36,050 nucleotides of DNA from Paenibacillus sp. DMB20 (lineage in GTDB: Bacteria; Bacillota; Bacilli; Paenibacillales; Paenibacillaceae): positions 1-36,050 of the forward strand of contig NZ_LAZU01000046.1 in the NCBI RefSeq assembly GCF_000987955.1, written 5' to 3'. Made by a program: the position numbers and the translations under genes. How positions within the stretch are numbered: position 1 is the first letter of the stretch; each line of letters opens with the position of its first letter. Shown here in pieces: positions 27,815-35,468 of this stretch. The notes under the pieces are model-generated. The model saw only the letters and a list, made by a program, of their open reading frames with translations, did not search any database and was not told where the DNA came from.

Positions 27815-28525
27815 TCAAAAAAAGTTTGTCCCTTCCGATGAGACCCCCTGTACGTATACCGTATCGCCCTCTCCGGATGAGCGTCGGAGCCTGATCTCAT
27901 CCCCCATTCTCGCCTCGCGATGATACGTAATCTTAAAGCCGGCAGCCCGCCCTTTGGTCAGCTCGTTTTCCTCCAGGACATCGAAGCAAAGATCGGCGTA
28001 ACGCGCATTGTTCAAATGCCCGTTGCTGTCGATTCCGCTGTAGCGGACCGTATGGGCGTATGTTTCCTTTAACGCGGTGCCTTCCGGTATAATCGCCTTG
28101 TCCGGCGGACTCCCCGCCGATTCCATATGTACCGGCACTTCATAAGGAAAAGCGGAGGGCCTTAAAATTCTGCGTTTATGGATATCCACCAAAGCCCATA
28201 CGGAGCGTGCGCTGCCGAACTCTTTGCCGGTCCTGTCCGTAAAACGGTAGTCTCGGTTCCATAGCGCCCCCTTGGCCCCCCTGCTCCAGGTCGATATATG
28301 TATCTCATCCGCATATTGGGGGATGTTTGCCATCTCCATGTCCATGGTGATCAGCATCCAGCCTAATCCCTGTTCCAGCATTTGATCGCGGCTTACGCCA
28401 AGCTTCTCGATATGCGTGTCCGCGGCTCTCTGCATGAAACCCAGCATGGCGGACCACCTGCATTCGGAGCGAAAATCGACATCGTCCGATTGAATGATGA
28501 TTTCCTCGGTCCAGCGTACAGTCAT
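27815..28525 (-). CDS. Acyl-ACP thioesterase (FatA-like)
   Basis: Releases fatty acids from acyl carrier protein; 236 residues as read. It has the two hot-dog repeats of bacterial acyl-ACP thioesterases: DDVDFRSECRWSAML in the first, GALWNRDYRF at its end, and YSGIDSNGHLNNARYADL in the second, carrying the catalytic-type Asn/His segment. GGAG precedes ATG 28525. The protein stops right after GTNFF at a run of seven A (27817-27823). If the run is really six, the C-terminus continues FFEAAVVMTS to a stop at 27790, so the annotated end may be another homopolymer artefact. Divergent from the RpiR gene. Confidence 0.85.
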   Translation of the reverse strand: MTVRWTEEIIIQSDDVDFRSECRWSAMLGFMQRAADTHIEKLGVSRDQMLEQGLGWMLITMDMEMANIPQYADEIHISTWSRGAKGALWNRDYRFTDRTGKEFGSARSVWALVDIHKRRILRPSAFPYEVPVHMESAGSPPDKAIIPEGTALKETYAHTVRYSGIDSNGHLNNARYADLCFDVLEENELTKGRAAGFKITYHREARMGDEIRLRRSSGEGDTVYVQGVSSEGTNFF

Positions 28526-28646
28526 TTCTACTCATCTCCTTTGGTCATACCTCTATATTTTAATCAAAATAATCGGCTTCGCGAAAATCAAATCGCCGAA
28601 AAAGGCCTTCGCTTCCGAGCCGTTTTCCCTACGCAGCAATAAACGC

Positions 28647-28652
28647 TATAAT
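28647..28652 (+). promoter_or_regulatory. Possible -10 box of the RpiR-family gene
   Basis: A perfect TATAAT lies 41 bp before the regulator start codon. No good -35 hexamer is found at 16-18 bp upstream, so the assignment is tentative. Confidence 0.4.
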
Positions 28653-28692
28653 TGAAATATAACAAATTTGCTGCCTGGAAGGTGAAGAAACA

Positions 28693-29529
28693 ATGCAGCC
28701 CAGCATCATGGACGAGCTCCAGCTCCAGTACCGCAACCTTTCCCAGAAAGAGAAGGAAATTGCGGACTATATCGTTCAATACAAGAACACGATTCATAAT
28801 ATTAATATCCGGGAGCTTGCCGAGCACACCCATTCCTCAACATCGACGATCACCCGCTTCTGCCGAAAAATCAATTGCGAAAGCTTTGTCGACTTCAAAA
28901 TCAGGCTGAGCCGGGAGTTCGAGAAACCCGTGGATGAAGATAACTGTTTTTCGAAAGTACGGAATTTGTACAACGATATCGTAAACTCCACCGCGGACAT
29001 GATTCAGCAGGAAAACATCGAAACCGTCGTTAACCTGATCAAAAAGGCCAAGCGCGTGCAAGTATACGGATTGGGGAGTTCCGGTTTATCGGCTCTGGAA
29101 TTTAAATACCGTTTGATGCGCATGAATATCACCATTGACGCGATGACCGATTCCCATATGATGATCATGAGCGCCTCCCTCCTGCAGGAGAATGATCTGG
29201 TGATCGGCCTGTCGAACTCCGGCCGCACGGAAGAAGTCATTCAAGCGATGAACGTCGGGAAACGAAACGGGGCCACGACCGTCAGCATTACCAACTACAA
29301 TCATACGCCGCTCACCGATATTTCCGACATTTCGCTGTTTACCCCGAGCATGTACAGAACGGGAGACCAGCACTTTATCAACAGCCAGCTGGCGATCATA
29401 TATGTGCTGGACGTCATCTCCATGCTGCTTCTCGGCGACCCCAAGCTGCAAAAGAACCGGGAAAACACCCTTCATGCTTTATATGATACCGCTAAATTCG
29501 ACAAGGCGAACAAAAAATCTCCGGAATGA
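28693..29529 (+). CDS. RpiR/MurR-family transcriptional regulator
   Basis: 278 residues. N-terminal RpiR-type helix-turn-helix (about 1-77) with LSQKEKEIADYIV and HSSTSTITRFCRKI; C-terminal SIS sugar-phosphate-binding domain (about 110-250) with VYGLGSSGLSA and IGLSNSGRTEEV. Members sense phosphorylated sugars and control their own uptake and catabolism genes. The start is supported by GGAAGGTGA upstream. It is convergent with the PTS-nanE operon, and its ligand is probably an amino-sugar phosphate from that pathway (inference). One of only two plus-strand genes. Confidence 0.9.
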   Translation: MQPSIMDELQLQYRNLSQKEKEIADYIVQYKNTIHNINIRELAEHTHSSTSTITRFCRKINCESFVDFKIRLSREFEKPVDEDNCFSKVRNLYNDIVNSTADMIQQENIETVVNLIKKAKRVQVYGLGSSGLSALEFKYRLMRMNITIDAMTDSHMMIMSASLLQENDLVIGLSNSGRTEEVIQAMNVGKRNGATTVSITNYNHTPLTDISDISLFTPSMYRTGDQHFINSQLAIIYVLDVISMLLLGDPKLQKNRENTLHALYDTAKFDKANKKSPE

Positions 29530-29575
29530 TGGCTGCTAGCGGGATTCCCTATGCCTCAATAAGCTGAAAACCAGA

Positions 29576-29612
29576 AAACGCCCCTTCAATACGAAGGAGC
29601 GTTTCTTTGTTT
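29576..29612. terminator. Bidirectional terminator between the regulator and nanE
   Basis: AAACGCCCCTTC (29576-29587) and GAAGGAGCGTTT (29593-29604) form a 12-bp stem with one mismatch. It is followed on the plus strand by CTTTGTTTG and on the minus strand by TTCTGGTTTTC. The two flanking genes converge on it. Confidence 0.75.
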
Positions 29613-29617
29613 GTATT

Positions 29618-30315
29618 TTAAGAACTCATATGATTCACGAATCTCTCGGTAATTTGCTGCGGCCGGGTAATGGCTCCCCCGACAACAACGCTGTATGCAC
29701 CGACCTCAATGCAGCGCTTTGCCATCTCCGGCGTCATGATATTTCCTTCCGCGATCACGGGGGCGCTGACCGATTTCACGATATTTTTGAGTATCTCAAA
29801 ATCGTTATCGTAAACCTTTTGCCCTTTGCTGGACGGCGTATAGCGACCAGTGTCGATGAAACAAGGTCAAATCCCAACTGATCCGCCGCCACCGCCTCCT
29901 CCACCGTCGATACGTCGGCCATCAGCAGCTGGTCGGGATACTTTTCCTTGATTTGCTCCACCAGCTCTTTCAGCGTAAGCCCGCCCGGCCGCCGGTCGAA
30001 CGTCGCATCCAGCGCAATGATCTCCACGTTCTCACCCGCAAGCTCGTCGATTTCCTTCATTGTGGGCGTGATGTAAACCTCAGCGTCCGGATAATCCCTT
30101 TTTACGATGCCGATTACCGGAAGCTTGACCCGGGTCTTGATCTCCCGGATATCCTCCGCCGTATTGGCGCGAATCCCGGCTGCTCCGCCCTGAAAGGCTG
30201 CCAAAGCCATTCTTCCCATGATAAAAGAGCTGTGCAGCGGTTCATGATCAAGCGCTTGACACGAAACGATCAATTTGTTTTTAAAACCGAGCTGATCCAA
30301 TTTGCTATTGCTCAT
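29618..30315 (-). CDS. nanE: N-acetylmannosamine-6-phosphate 2-epimerase NanE (frameshifted)
   Basis: Converts ManNAc-6-P to GlcNAc-6-P, a TIM-barrel enzyme. LIVSCQALDHEPLHSS, GAAGIRANT, PVIGIVKRDYP and IALDATFDRRPGG are typical. The first frame fails near 29844: a single missing base, probably a G in GTCG(G)CTAT, restores TLVGYTPSSKGQKVYDNDFE and then SAPVIAEGNIMTPEMAKR and GAYSVVVGGAITRP to the TAA at 29618, giving about 232 residues. Unlike the other breaks this is a loss and not in an A/T run. It starts one base after the PTS stop, so the two are co-translated. Confidence 0.88.
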
Positions 30316-30316
30316 C

Positions 30317-31883
30317 TTATGACTCTCCCATATATTCTTCGATTTCGTTCTTGATAATCGTGACTTGCGGCCCGTAAATGATCTGGACCCCGTTGCCTTT
30401 TACGATGACCGCTTTGGCTCCCGTCTGCTTCAGCTTCTCCTCCTGGACTCCGTCCACTTTAAAGACGGATACGCGAAGACGCGTCGCGCAGCAGTCCAAA
30501 TCTTTAATGTTTTCCTGCCCGCCCAGTCCCTGCAGAATGGCTGCCGCTCTGGCGTCGCCCGCGGATTCGGCCGGGGAAGCCCCGCCTTCCCGTTCTCCAC
30601 TTACGGCCGCAGCTTCAACCTCGCGTCCCGGCGTTTTCAAGTCGAATTTAACGATCAGGAAACGGAACGTAAAGTAGTATAGGCAGAACCATGCCGCACC
30701 GATGAGCGGAACCATCATCCAGTTCGTTTTGGCTTGGCCTTGGAGTATGCCGAAGAGAATAAAGTCTATCAGTCCTCCGGAGAAGGTCTGGCCGATGGTA
30801 ATTTCGAATATGTGCGCCAGCATGAAGGCAAAGCCGTCGAATATCGCGTGGATCACATACAGGAACGGCGCAATAAACAGGAACGAAAATTCCAACGGCT
30901 CCGTGATGCCCGTCAAAAACGAAGTAAGCGCGGCGGACAGCATCAGACCGAAGACTTTCTTTTTGTTCTCCGGTTTAGCCGTGTGGTAAATCGCCAATGC
31001 GGCCCCCAGCAAACCGAACATCATGGTGATAAAGCGGCCGGACATAAAAACGCGAAGTCCCGATGAAAAACTTCTGCGTCGTCGGGTCCGCAAGTTGGGC
31101 GAAGAAGATTTTTTGCGTCCCTTCAACCAGTTGTCCGCCTACTTCCATGGAACCGCCAAGCCCTGTCGTCCAGAAAGGCATGTAGAAAATATGATGCAGT
31201 CCCAAAGGCCCCAGCAAACGAAGGATGAATCCGTAAAACAGTGTGCCTACATAACCCGTGGCTTCAACCAGCCCGCCGGCCTTGAAGATAACCGATTGAA
31301 TCAAAGGCCAGATGAAATACATCGCGACACCGACCAGAATGGCCGCAAAAGAAGTTACGATCGGAATAAAGCGCGAGCCTCCGAAAAAGCCCAAAAACTG
31401 CGGCAGTTGAATTTTATTATACCTGTTGTGAAGTATCGCCGTAACCAGACCGATGATAACGCCGCCGAATACACCGGTTTCAAGCGTCTGTATGCCAAGG
31501 ATCATGCCTTGGCCGACGGATGCAAAATTGTCTGCCGCGAGGTTTCCCGTAATGACCAGCATGGCATTGATGGTCGCATTCATGACCAGATACGAGAGCC
31601 CGGCAGAAAGGCCCGCCGTTCCTTTATCCGACCGTGCCAACCCGACGGCCACGCCGATGGCAAACAACAATGCCAGATTGGCGAATACGATACTGCCTGC
31701 GCTGCTCATGATAGTAAACACATTTTGCAGCCAAGGCACATCCAAAAACGGGTACGTGCGGACCGTGTTCGGATTGGATAGCGCTCCGCCGATACCGAGA
31801 AGAAGTCCTGCAGCCGGAAGAACCGCTATGGGAAGCATAAACGATTTGCCAAATCGTTGTGCTTTCTCAAAGAAGTTATTCAT
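30317..31883 (-). CDS. PTS EIICB component, glucose/amino-sugar family (frameshifted)
   Basis: Sugar-transporting, phosphorylating permease. EIIC (about 1-400) shows FGKSFMLPIAVLPAAGLLLG, the LGLHHIFYMPFW loop and the GITEPLEFSFLF motif with the conserved Glu; EIIB follows with LDCCATRLRV holding the phospho-cysteine. There is no EIIA domain, so that function must come in trans. The frame breaks at 31046-31050: five A should be four, joining FFIGTSRF to MSGRFITMMFG for about 521 residues. Linkage to nanE suggests an N-acetylated amino sugar, perhaps ManNAc, but glucose-type substrates are not excluded. Start at ATG 31883 behind GAGGAG. Confidence 0.88.
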
Positions 31884-31924
31884 GATTGTGCTCCTCTTTT
31901 CATCGGAAAATTAATTTCAGTATT

Positions 31925-31954
31925 AATATATAACACGAAAGTCATTTTCGTGAA
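31925..31954 (-). promoter_or_regulatory. Promoter and inverted-repeat operator of the PTS-nanE operon
   Basis: A 7-bp inverted repeat, CACGAAA-N5-TTTCGTG (31934-31952), lies between a weak -35 (TTCACG, 31949-31954) and a good -10 (TATATT, 31925-31930, 18-bp spacer) on the minus strand. A repressor bound here would block initiation. The neighbouring RpiR-family protein is the obvious candidate. Confidence 0.55.
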
Positions 31955-32053
31955 TTGAAATGTAATCCTTTTCTTCGCACAGTTCTCCTGTTTTAAAACG
32001 TATTCTCCGACGGGCTGGATAAATTTATACACAGGCCATAAAAAGCGTCCTCT

Positions 32054-32078
32054 GTTTAAAACTCGCTTCTTTGGTTAA
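32054..32078 (+). promoter_or_regulatory. Possible sigma-B-like promoter
   Basis: GTTTAA, 13-bp spacer, GGTTAA (32073-32078) differs by one base from the general-stress sigma-B pattern GTTTAW-N13-15-GGGTAW. It lies 43 bp before the GlsB-like start; the related B. subtilis ywzA is a general stress gene. It is unclear whether this organism has a sigma-B homologue. Confidence 0.35.
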
Positions 32079-32121
32079 TAGTAAAGCACAAACAAATAAA
32101 TCATTTTATGAGGTGATAAGC

Positions 32122-32379
32122 ATGGGTTTTCTTTGGTCATTGATTGTTGGCGGCATTATCGGTTGGATCGCGGGCTTGATTATGGGACGAGATATTCCGG
32201 GAGGAATTATCGGTAACATCATTGCCGGTTTTGTCGGCGCATGGCTCGGCGGTCTGCTGCTTGGGGAATGGGGTCCGGAAATTGGCGACTTCTTCATCAT
32301 TCCGGCCCTGATTGGTGCCGTAGTGTTGGTCTTTATCGTCAGCCTGATTATGGGTTCGATGAGAAAAGGCCGCTCTTAA
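32122..32379 (+). CDS. GlsB/YeaQ/YmgE family stress-response membrane protein
   Basis: 85 residues with three hydrophobic segments and glycine-rich turns: SLIVGGIIGWIAGLIMGRD, IIGNIIAGFVGAWLGGLLLG and ALIGAVVLVFIVSLIMGSM. This pattern is diagnostic of the transglycosylase-associated (YeaQ/YwzA) family, small membrane proteins linked to stress whose activity is undefined. ATG 32122 follows GAGGTGA; 17 in-frame upstream codons have no ribosome site. Monocistronic. Confidence 0.88.
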   Translation: MGFLWSLIVGGIIGWIAGLIMGRDIPGGIIGNIIAGFVGAWLGGLLLGEWGPEIGDFFIIPALIGAVVLVFIVSLIMGSMRKGRS

Positions 32380-32523
32380 TGTAATGAGATGTACATGAGA
32401 TGTGATGAGGTTTAACCGAAAGGGGCCAACAGGCTTGGCCCGGACTCCTTCACGACCACGGTGCGGACAACATCGTCATCATCGATCGGAGGTCCTTTTC
32501 GGCGATTGCTTCTCCATTACACC

Positions 32524-32568
32524 AAAAAGGCATCCTTTGGGGTCAACCGACCTTGGGGATGCCTTTTC
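32524..32568. terminator. Terminator between the GlsB-like and dioxygenase genes
   Basis: AAAAGGCATCC (32525-32535) and GGATGCCTTTT (32557-32567) form an 11-bp stem. On the minus strand it is followed by TTTTTGG, and it starts 13 bp past the dioxygenase stop; on the plus strand it can also end the GlsB-like transcript. Confidence 0.8.
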
Positions 32569-32580
32569 TCTTTGATGCGG

Positions 32581-33553
32581 TTATTGAATCGTATCGAGCG
32601 GCTTCAGCATGCTTTCGATCTGCTCGCGCTTCGGTTCGAGAAACGGCGGAAGAGCAAGAGATTCTCCGAGATGATCCAAATGTTCATCCGTTGCAAATCC
32701 GGGGCCATCCGTCGCAAGCTCGAAAAGTATGCCGTTTGGTTCCCTGAAGTAGAGGGATCTGAAGTAAAAGCGGTCAACGAAACCGGAGTTGGGCAATTTC
32801 ACGGAATTAATCCGGTTAATCCATGCTCTTAACTCCTCCTCATCCTCCACCCGGAACGCCACATGGTGCACGCCGCCGCGTCCCAAGCGTTCATGCGGGA
32901 GATCGTTCCGTTCCTCCACGTGAACCTCGGCGCCGGTTCCGCCCTCTCCCGTTTCATAGACGATAATGTCCAGCTGTCCTTCCACCTCAGACGGATATTG
33001 ACCTTTGCGGCGGAATCCCATAAGTTCCGTCAAGACAACGCTTGTCGGCTCTGCATCCGGTACCGTTAACCGGACCGGTCCGAGTCCCGTAATGGCGTAC
33101 TCTGCCGGTACCGGACTCTTTTTCCAAGGATTGCCCGAAGGTACGCCCCGGTTGTCTTCGTCCGATACAAGAATCAGCCGCTGCCCCTCAAAATCCCGAA
33201 ACCCTAACGTCAGGCGTCCGGCCCGTTCACGGATCTCTTCATGTTCCACTTTATATTCGTCGAAGCGCTGTTTCCAGTATTCCAGTGCACGGTCATTCGG
33301 CACCCGCAGGGAAGTGGCGGAAATGCTGTTATTTCCGTCCCGGTTCTGTCCCGCCATTGGAATCTCGAAAAAGGTAAGTTCCGTTCCCGGGTTGCCTCTC
33401 TCATCGCCGTAAAACAAGTGATACACCGAGATATCATCCTGATTGACGGTTTTTTTTGATCAGGCGCAAGCCCAATACTTTTGTGTAAAACGCAAAATTT
33501 TCAGGTGCCGCCGCTGTAAGGGCGGATACGTGGTGAATCCCTTTAAATTCCAT
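32581..33553 (-). CDS. Ring-cleaving dioxygenase, glyoxalase/VOC fold (MhqO/MhqA-like; frameshifted)
   Basis: Related to Bacillus MhqO/MhqA enzymes that protect against hydroquinones and other quinone-like electrophiles. It has two VOC modules: MEFKGIHHVSALT at the N-terminus and GVHHVAFRVEDEEEL in the second half, each with metal-ligand histidines, plus FREPNGILFELATDGPGF. The first 40 or so codons are in another frame: eight T at 33450-33457 should be seven, joining GLRLIK to KTVNQDDISVYHLFYGDE for about 323 residues. ATG 33553 lies seven bases after AGGAGG. It follows the MarR gene by 23 bp in one operon. Actual substrate not determinable. Confidence 0.87.
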
Positions 33554-33576
33554 GTCATAACCTCCTAAGAATGTTT

Positions 33577-34026
33577 TTATCGGTTTTTCTGTATTTTCTT
33601 CAATAAGAGCAGCAGCTGTCTCTTTTCATCTTCGTCCAATCCGTCGAACTGGGACGACTGAAAGAATTCCTGTTTCGGCACCACGTTATCGTGGAGCTGC
33701 TGACCGGTTTCGGTTAAGAAAAGGCACTTGTTTTTGGAGCTTTGTTCCCGGCGAATCCACCCTTGCTCTTCCATTTTGGACAGCAGCTGCGCAATGTTAC
33801 CCTTTGTGACAAACAGTTTATCGGCAAGCTCCTGTTGGGTCAGTCCCTGCCGGGACCCGATTTGCGCAAGAACGTCGAACTGGGCAGCCGACAGATTCCA
33901 TCGCTTTAAATGCTGGTTCGCTTCGCGAATGCTGCGGTTAAATATTCGAGATATGCGGAACCATATCAACAGACCTAATCGTTCTTCCTGCCTTGAGTTT
34001 GTTTCGTTCAACACATCTTTTGCCAC
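33577..34026 (-). CDS. MarR-family transcriptional regulator (MhqR-like)
   Basis: 149 residues with a winged helix: LSAAQFDVLAQIG, LTQQELADKLFVTKGNIAQLLSKMEEQGWI (recognition helix and wing) and LLLLKKIQKN at the end. GTG start at 34026 behind GAGGTGAGG. Gene order MarR-dioxygenase resembles the Bacillus mhqR system, in which the repressor is released by quinones. A perfect palindrome lies in its own promoter, pointing to autoregulation of the operon. Assignment to MhqR rather than another MarR branch is by context. Confidence 0.88.
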   Translation of the reverse strand: MAKDVLNETNSRQEERLGLLIWFRISRIFNRSIREANQHLKRWNLSAAQFDVLAQIGSRQGLTQQELADKLFVTKGNIAQLLSKMEEQGWIRREQSSKNKCLFLTETGQQLHDNVVPKQEFFQSSQFDGLDEDEKRQLLLLLKKIQKNR

Positions 34027-34053
34027 AGCCTCACCTCTTCTCCGTTTGATATC

Positions 34054-34082
34054 AGTTTAGTACTAAACTAACGTACTGTCAA
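34054..34082 (-). promoter_or_regulatory. Promoter with palindromic MarR-type operator
   Basis: Minus strand TTGACA (34077-34082), 17-bp spacer, TAAACT (34054-34059). The perfect 16-bp palindrome AGTTTAGTACTAAACT (34054-34069) covers the -10 box and part of the spacer, an ideal place for autorepression by the MarR protein encoded just downstream (leader about 20 nt). Confidence 0.7.
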
Positions 34083-34114
34083 TATAGTATTTACTTACTT
34101 TTATAAATTTAATC

Positions 34115-34161
34115 AAAATTAAAAAGCAGCCCATTCCCTCATTGAGAGATAAGCTGCTTTA
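34115..34161 (-). terminator. Terminator downstream of fabH
   Basis: Minus strand AAAGCAGC (34153-34160) and GCTGCTTT (34123-34130) form an 8-bp stem followed by TTTTTAATTTT. It lies about 180 bp past the fabH stop, so the intervening sequence, including a 28-codon ORF, would be transcribed with fabH. Confidence 0.65.
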
Positions 34162-34193
34162 TTTAGACTTCATTCTATTTTCAAAGAATGTTT

Positions 34194-34280
34194 TTATGAC
34201 GTCGGGTCTACCCCGCATGCAGCATCGCAACACGTGCCGGGAGAAGCGATCGTTGGGATTGCCAATGTCTCAAGGGTCAT
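34194..34280 (-). CDS. Cys-rich 28-residue micro-ORF, unknown
   Basis: ATG 34280 to TAA 34194 encodes a 28-residue peptide with no charged residue in its middle and a C-terminal core with three cysteines (GTCCDAACGVDPTS). It lies between the fabH stop and the fabH terminator. No clear ribosome site precedes the ATG. If the T7 run at 34293-34299 is overcalled by one, as elsewhere in this window, the frame extends upstream through KVFGLGIKKVTG to the fabH stop but gains no ATG. No modification or export enzymes are adjacent. May be chance. Confidence 0.25.
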   Translation of the reverse strand: MTLETLAIPTIASPGTCCDAACGVDPTS

Positions 34281-34341
34281 TCGCCCGGTTACTTTTTTTA
34301 ATGCCCAGACCGAAAACCTTGGATGGAATTTCAGGGTTATT

Positions 34342-35322
34342 TTATATCGTCCAACGCAGCAGTGATCCCGCATAGGTCATCCCCCCGCCAAAGCCGTAAA
34401 GCAGCACATGATGGCCTGCATGGAGACGACCCTCGTCAACGGCCAACTGCAGGGCCAGCGGAATCGAAGCGGCCGAAGTATTGCCCCTGTATTCCACGCT
34501 GGTTAACGTTCGATCCATCGGGACCGGGCCCCGTTCGCAAATCGCCTCGATCATGCGCAGATTTGCGCTGTGGGGGACGAACCAATCCACTTCTTCCGCA
34601 GACATGTTTCCTCTCTCCAATAAAACCCGCATGCCTTCCGGAATGTTTCGTACCGCCCATTTATAGATTTCGCGTCCGTTTTGAACAAGACAGCCGCTTT
34701 TCAGTTCCTGTCCATCCATTCGCTCTGACAGGGCAGTCTTGTACAAGTGAATCCCTCCTTCGCCAAAGGTTCCGGAAATAGAAGCGATAAAAGCCGGGCT
34801 TTCATCGTCCCGTTCCACAAGAACGGCTCCCGCCCCGTCCCCAAACAGGACGCAAGTCGTCCGATCGGTGTAATCCGTAATTTTGGATAGAGTTTCGGCT
34901 CCGACCACGATCACTTTACGATATATGCCGCTTGTGATCAGGCCATCTGCCAATTGAAGCGCATAGGTGAATCCCGCGCAAGCCGCATTTAGATCCAATG
35001 CGCCGGTGCTTTGTATCCCTAGTTTTGCTTGTACCCGCGAAGCGGTGCTTGGAAATGAGTAATCCGGTGTGCTTGTCGCAACCAGGATCATATCCGCATC
35101 CTTCACTTCGACTCCGTAACGTCGAACCATATCGTTTACGGCCTCTACTGCCAGATCAGATACAAACTGATCGGGCTCCGCGATCCGCCGTTCGCGCATG
35201 CCGGTTCGCTGCACGATCCACTCATCGCTGGTATCGACAAGCTTTTCAAGATCAGCATTGGATAGTATTTTAGCAGGGACATACGTCCCGATCGCCGTAA
35301 TTCTTGATTTGGATTGTGTCAC
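34342..35322 (-). CDS. fabH: Beta-ketoacyl-ACP synthase III FabH
   Basis: Starts fatty acid synthesis by condensing acyl-CoA with malonyl-ACP. About 326 residues. The catalytic triad is visible: Cys115 in LNAACAGFTYAL, His251 in WFVPHSANLRMI and Asn281 in YRGNTSAAS. The start is placed at GTG 35322, eight bases after GGAGGTG; an in-frame ATG at 35337 overlaps that ribosome site and would leave almost no leader, so it is unlikely. The gene stands alone, away from other fab genes, with a FapR-type operator upstream, so it may be one of two fabH copies, as in B. subtilis. Confidence 0.93.
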   Translation of the reverse strand: MTQSKSRITAIGTYVPAKILSNADLEKLVDTSDEWIVQRTGMRERRIAEPDQFVSDLAVEAVNDMVRRYGVEVKDADMILVATSTPDYSFPSTASRVQAKLGIQSTGALDLNAACAGFTYALQLADGLITSGIYRKVIVVGAETLSKITDYTDRTTCVLFGDGAGAVLVERDDESPAFIASISGTFGEGGIHLYKTALSERMDGQELKSGCLVQNGREIYKWAVRNIPEGMRVLLERGNMSAEEVDWFVPHSANLRMIEAICERGPVPMDRTLTSVEYRGNTSAASIPLALQLAVDEGRLHAGHHVLLYGFGGGMTYAGSLLRWTI

Positions 35323-35348
35323 CTTGCGCACCTCCATTGTTTTTGTTT

Positions 35349-35354
35349 ATTATA
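35349..35354 (-). promoter_or_regulatory. Extended -10 promoter of fabH
   Basis: The minus strand has TGGTATAAT, a perfect TATAAT preceded by an extended TGN element. There is no good -35 box. Transcription would begin near 35342, about 20 nt before the GTG start. Confidence 0.65.
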
Positions 35355-35363
35355 CCACCAAGT

Positions 35364-35382
35364 ATTAGTACTTGGTACTAAT
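35364..35382. promoter_or_regulatory. FapR operator upstream of fabH
   Basis: Minus strand TTAGTACCAAGTACTAA (35365-35381) matches the palindromic FapR consensus (TTAGTACC, short centre, TACTAA), with arms TTAGTAC/GTACTAA. It occupies the -35 region of the fabH promoter. FapR represses lipid genes in Firmicutes and is released by malonyl-CoA, so fabH is probably part of that regulon. Confidence 0.8.
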
Positions 35383-35468
35383 ATTTTTGTTTGAATACCT
35401 ATTATTTTAATTTTTTTTCTATTCGTAGTACCCTCGATAGGATTGCCTCAAAAGTTATGAAAACATAC

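Noticed and set aside
31934..31952. Inverted repeat as a CcpA cre site
   Set aside because: It lacks the central CG and general spacing of cre; it fits a dimeric regulator site with a 5-bp centre better.
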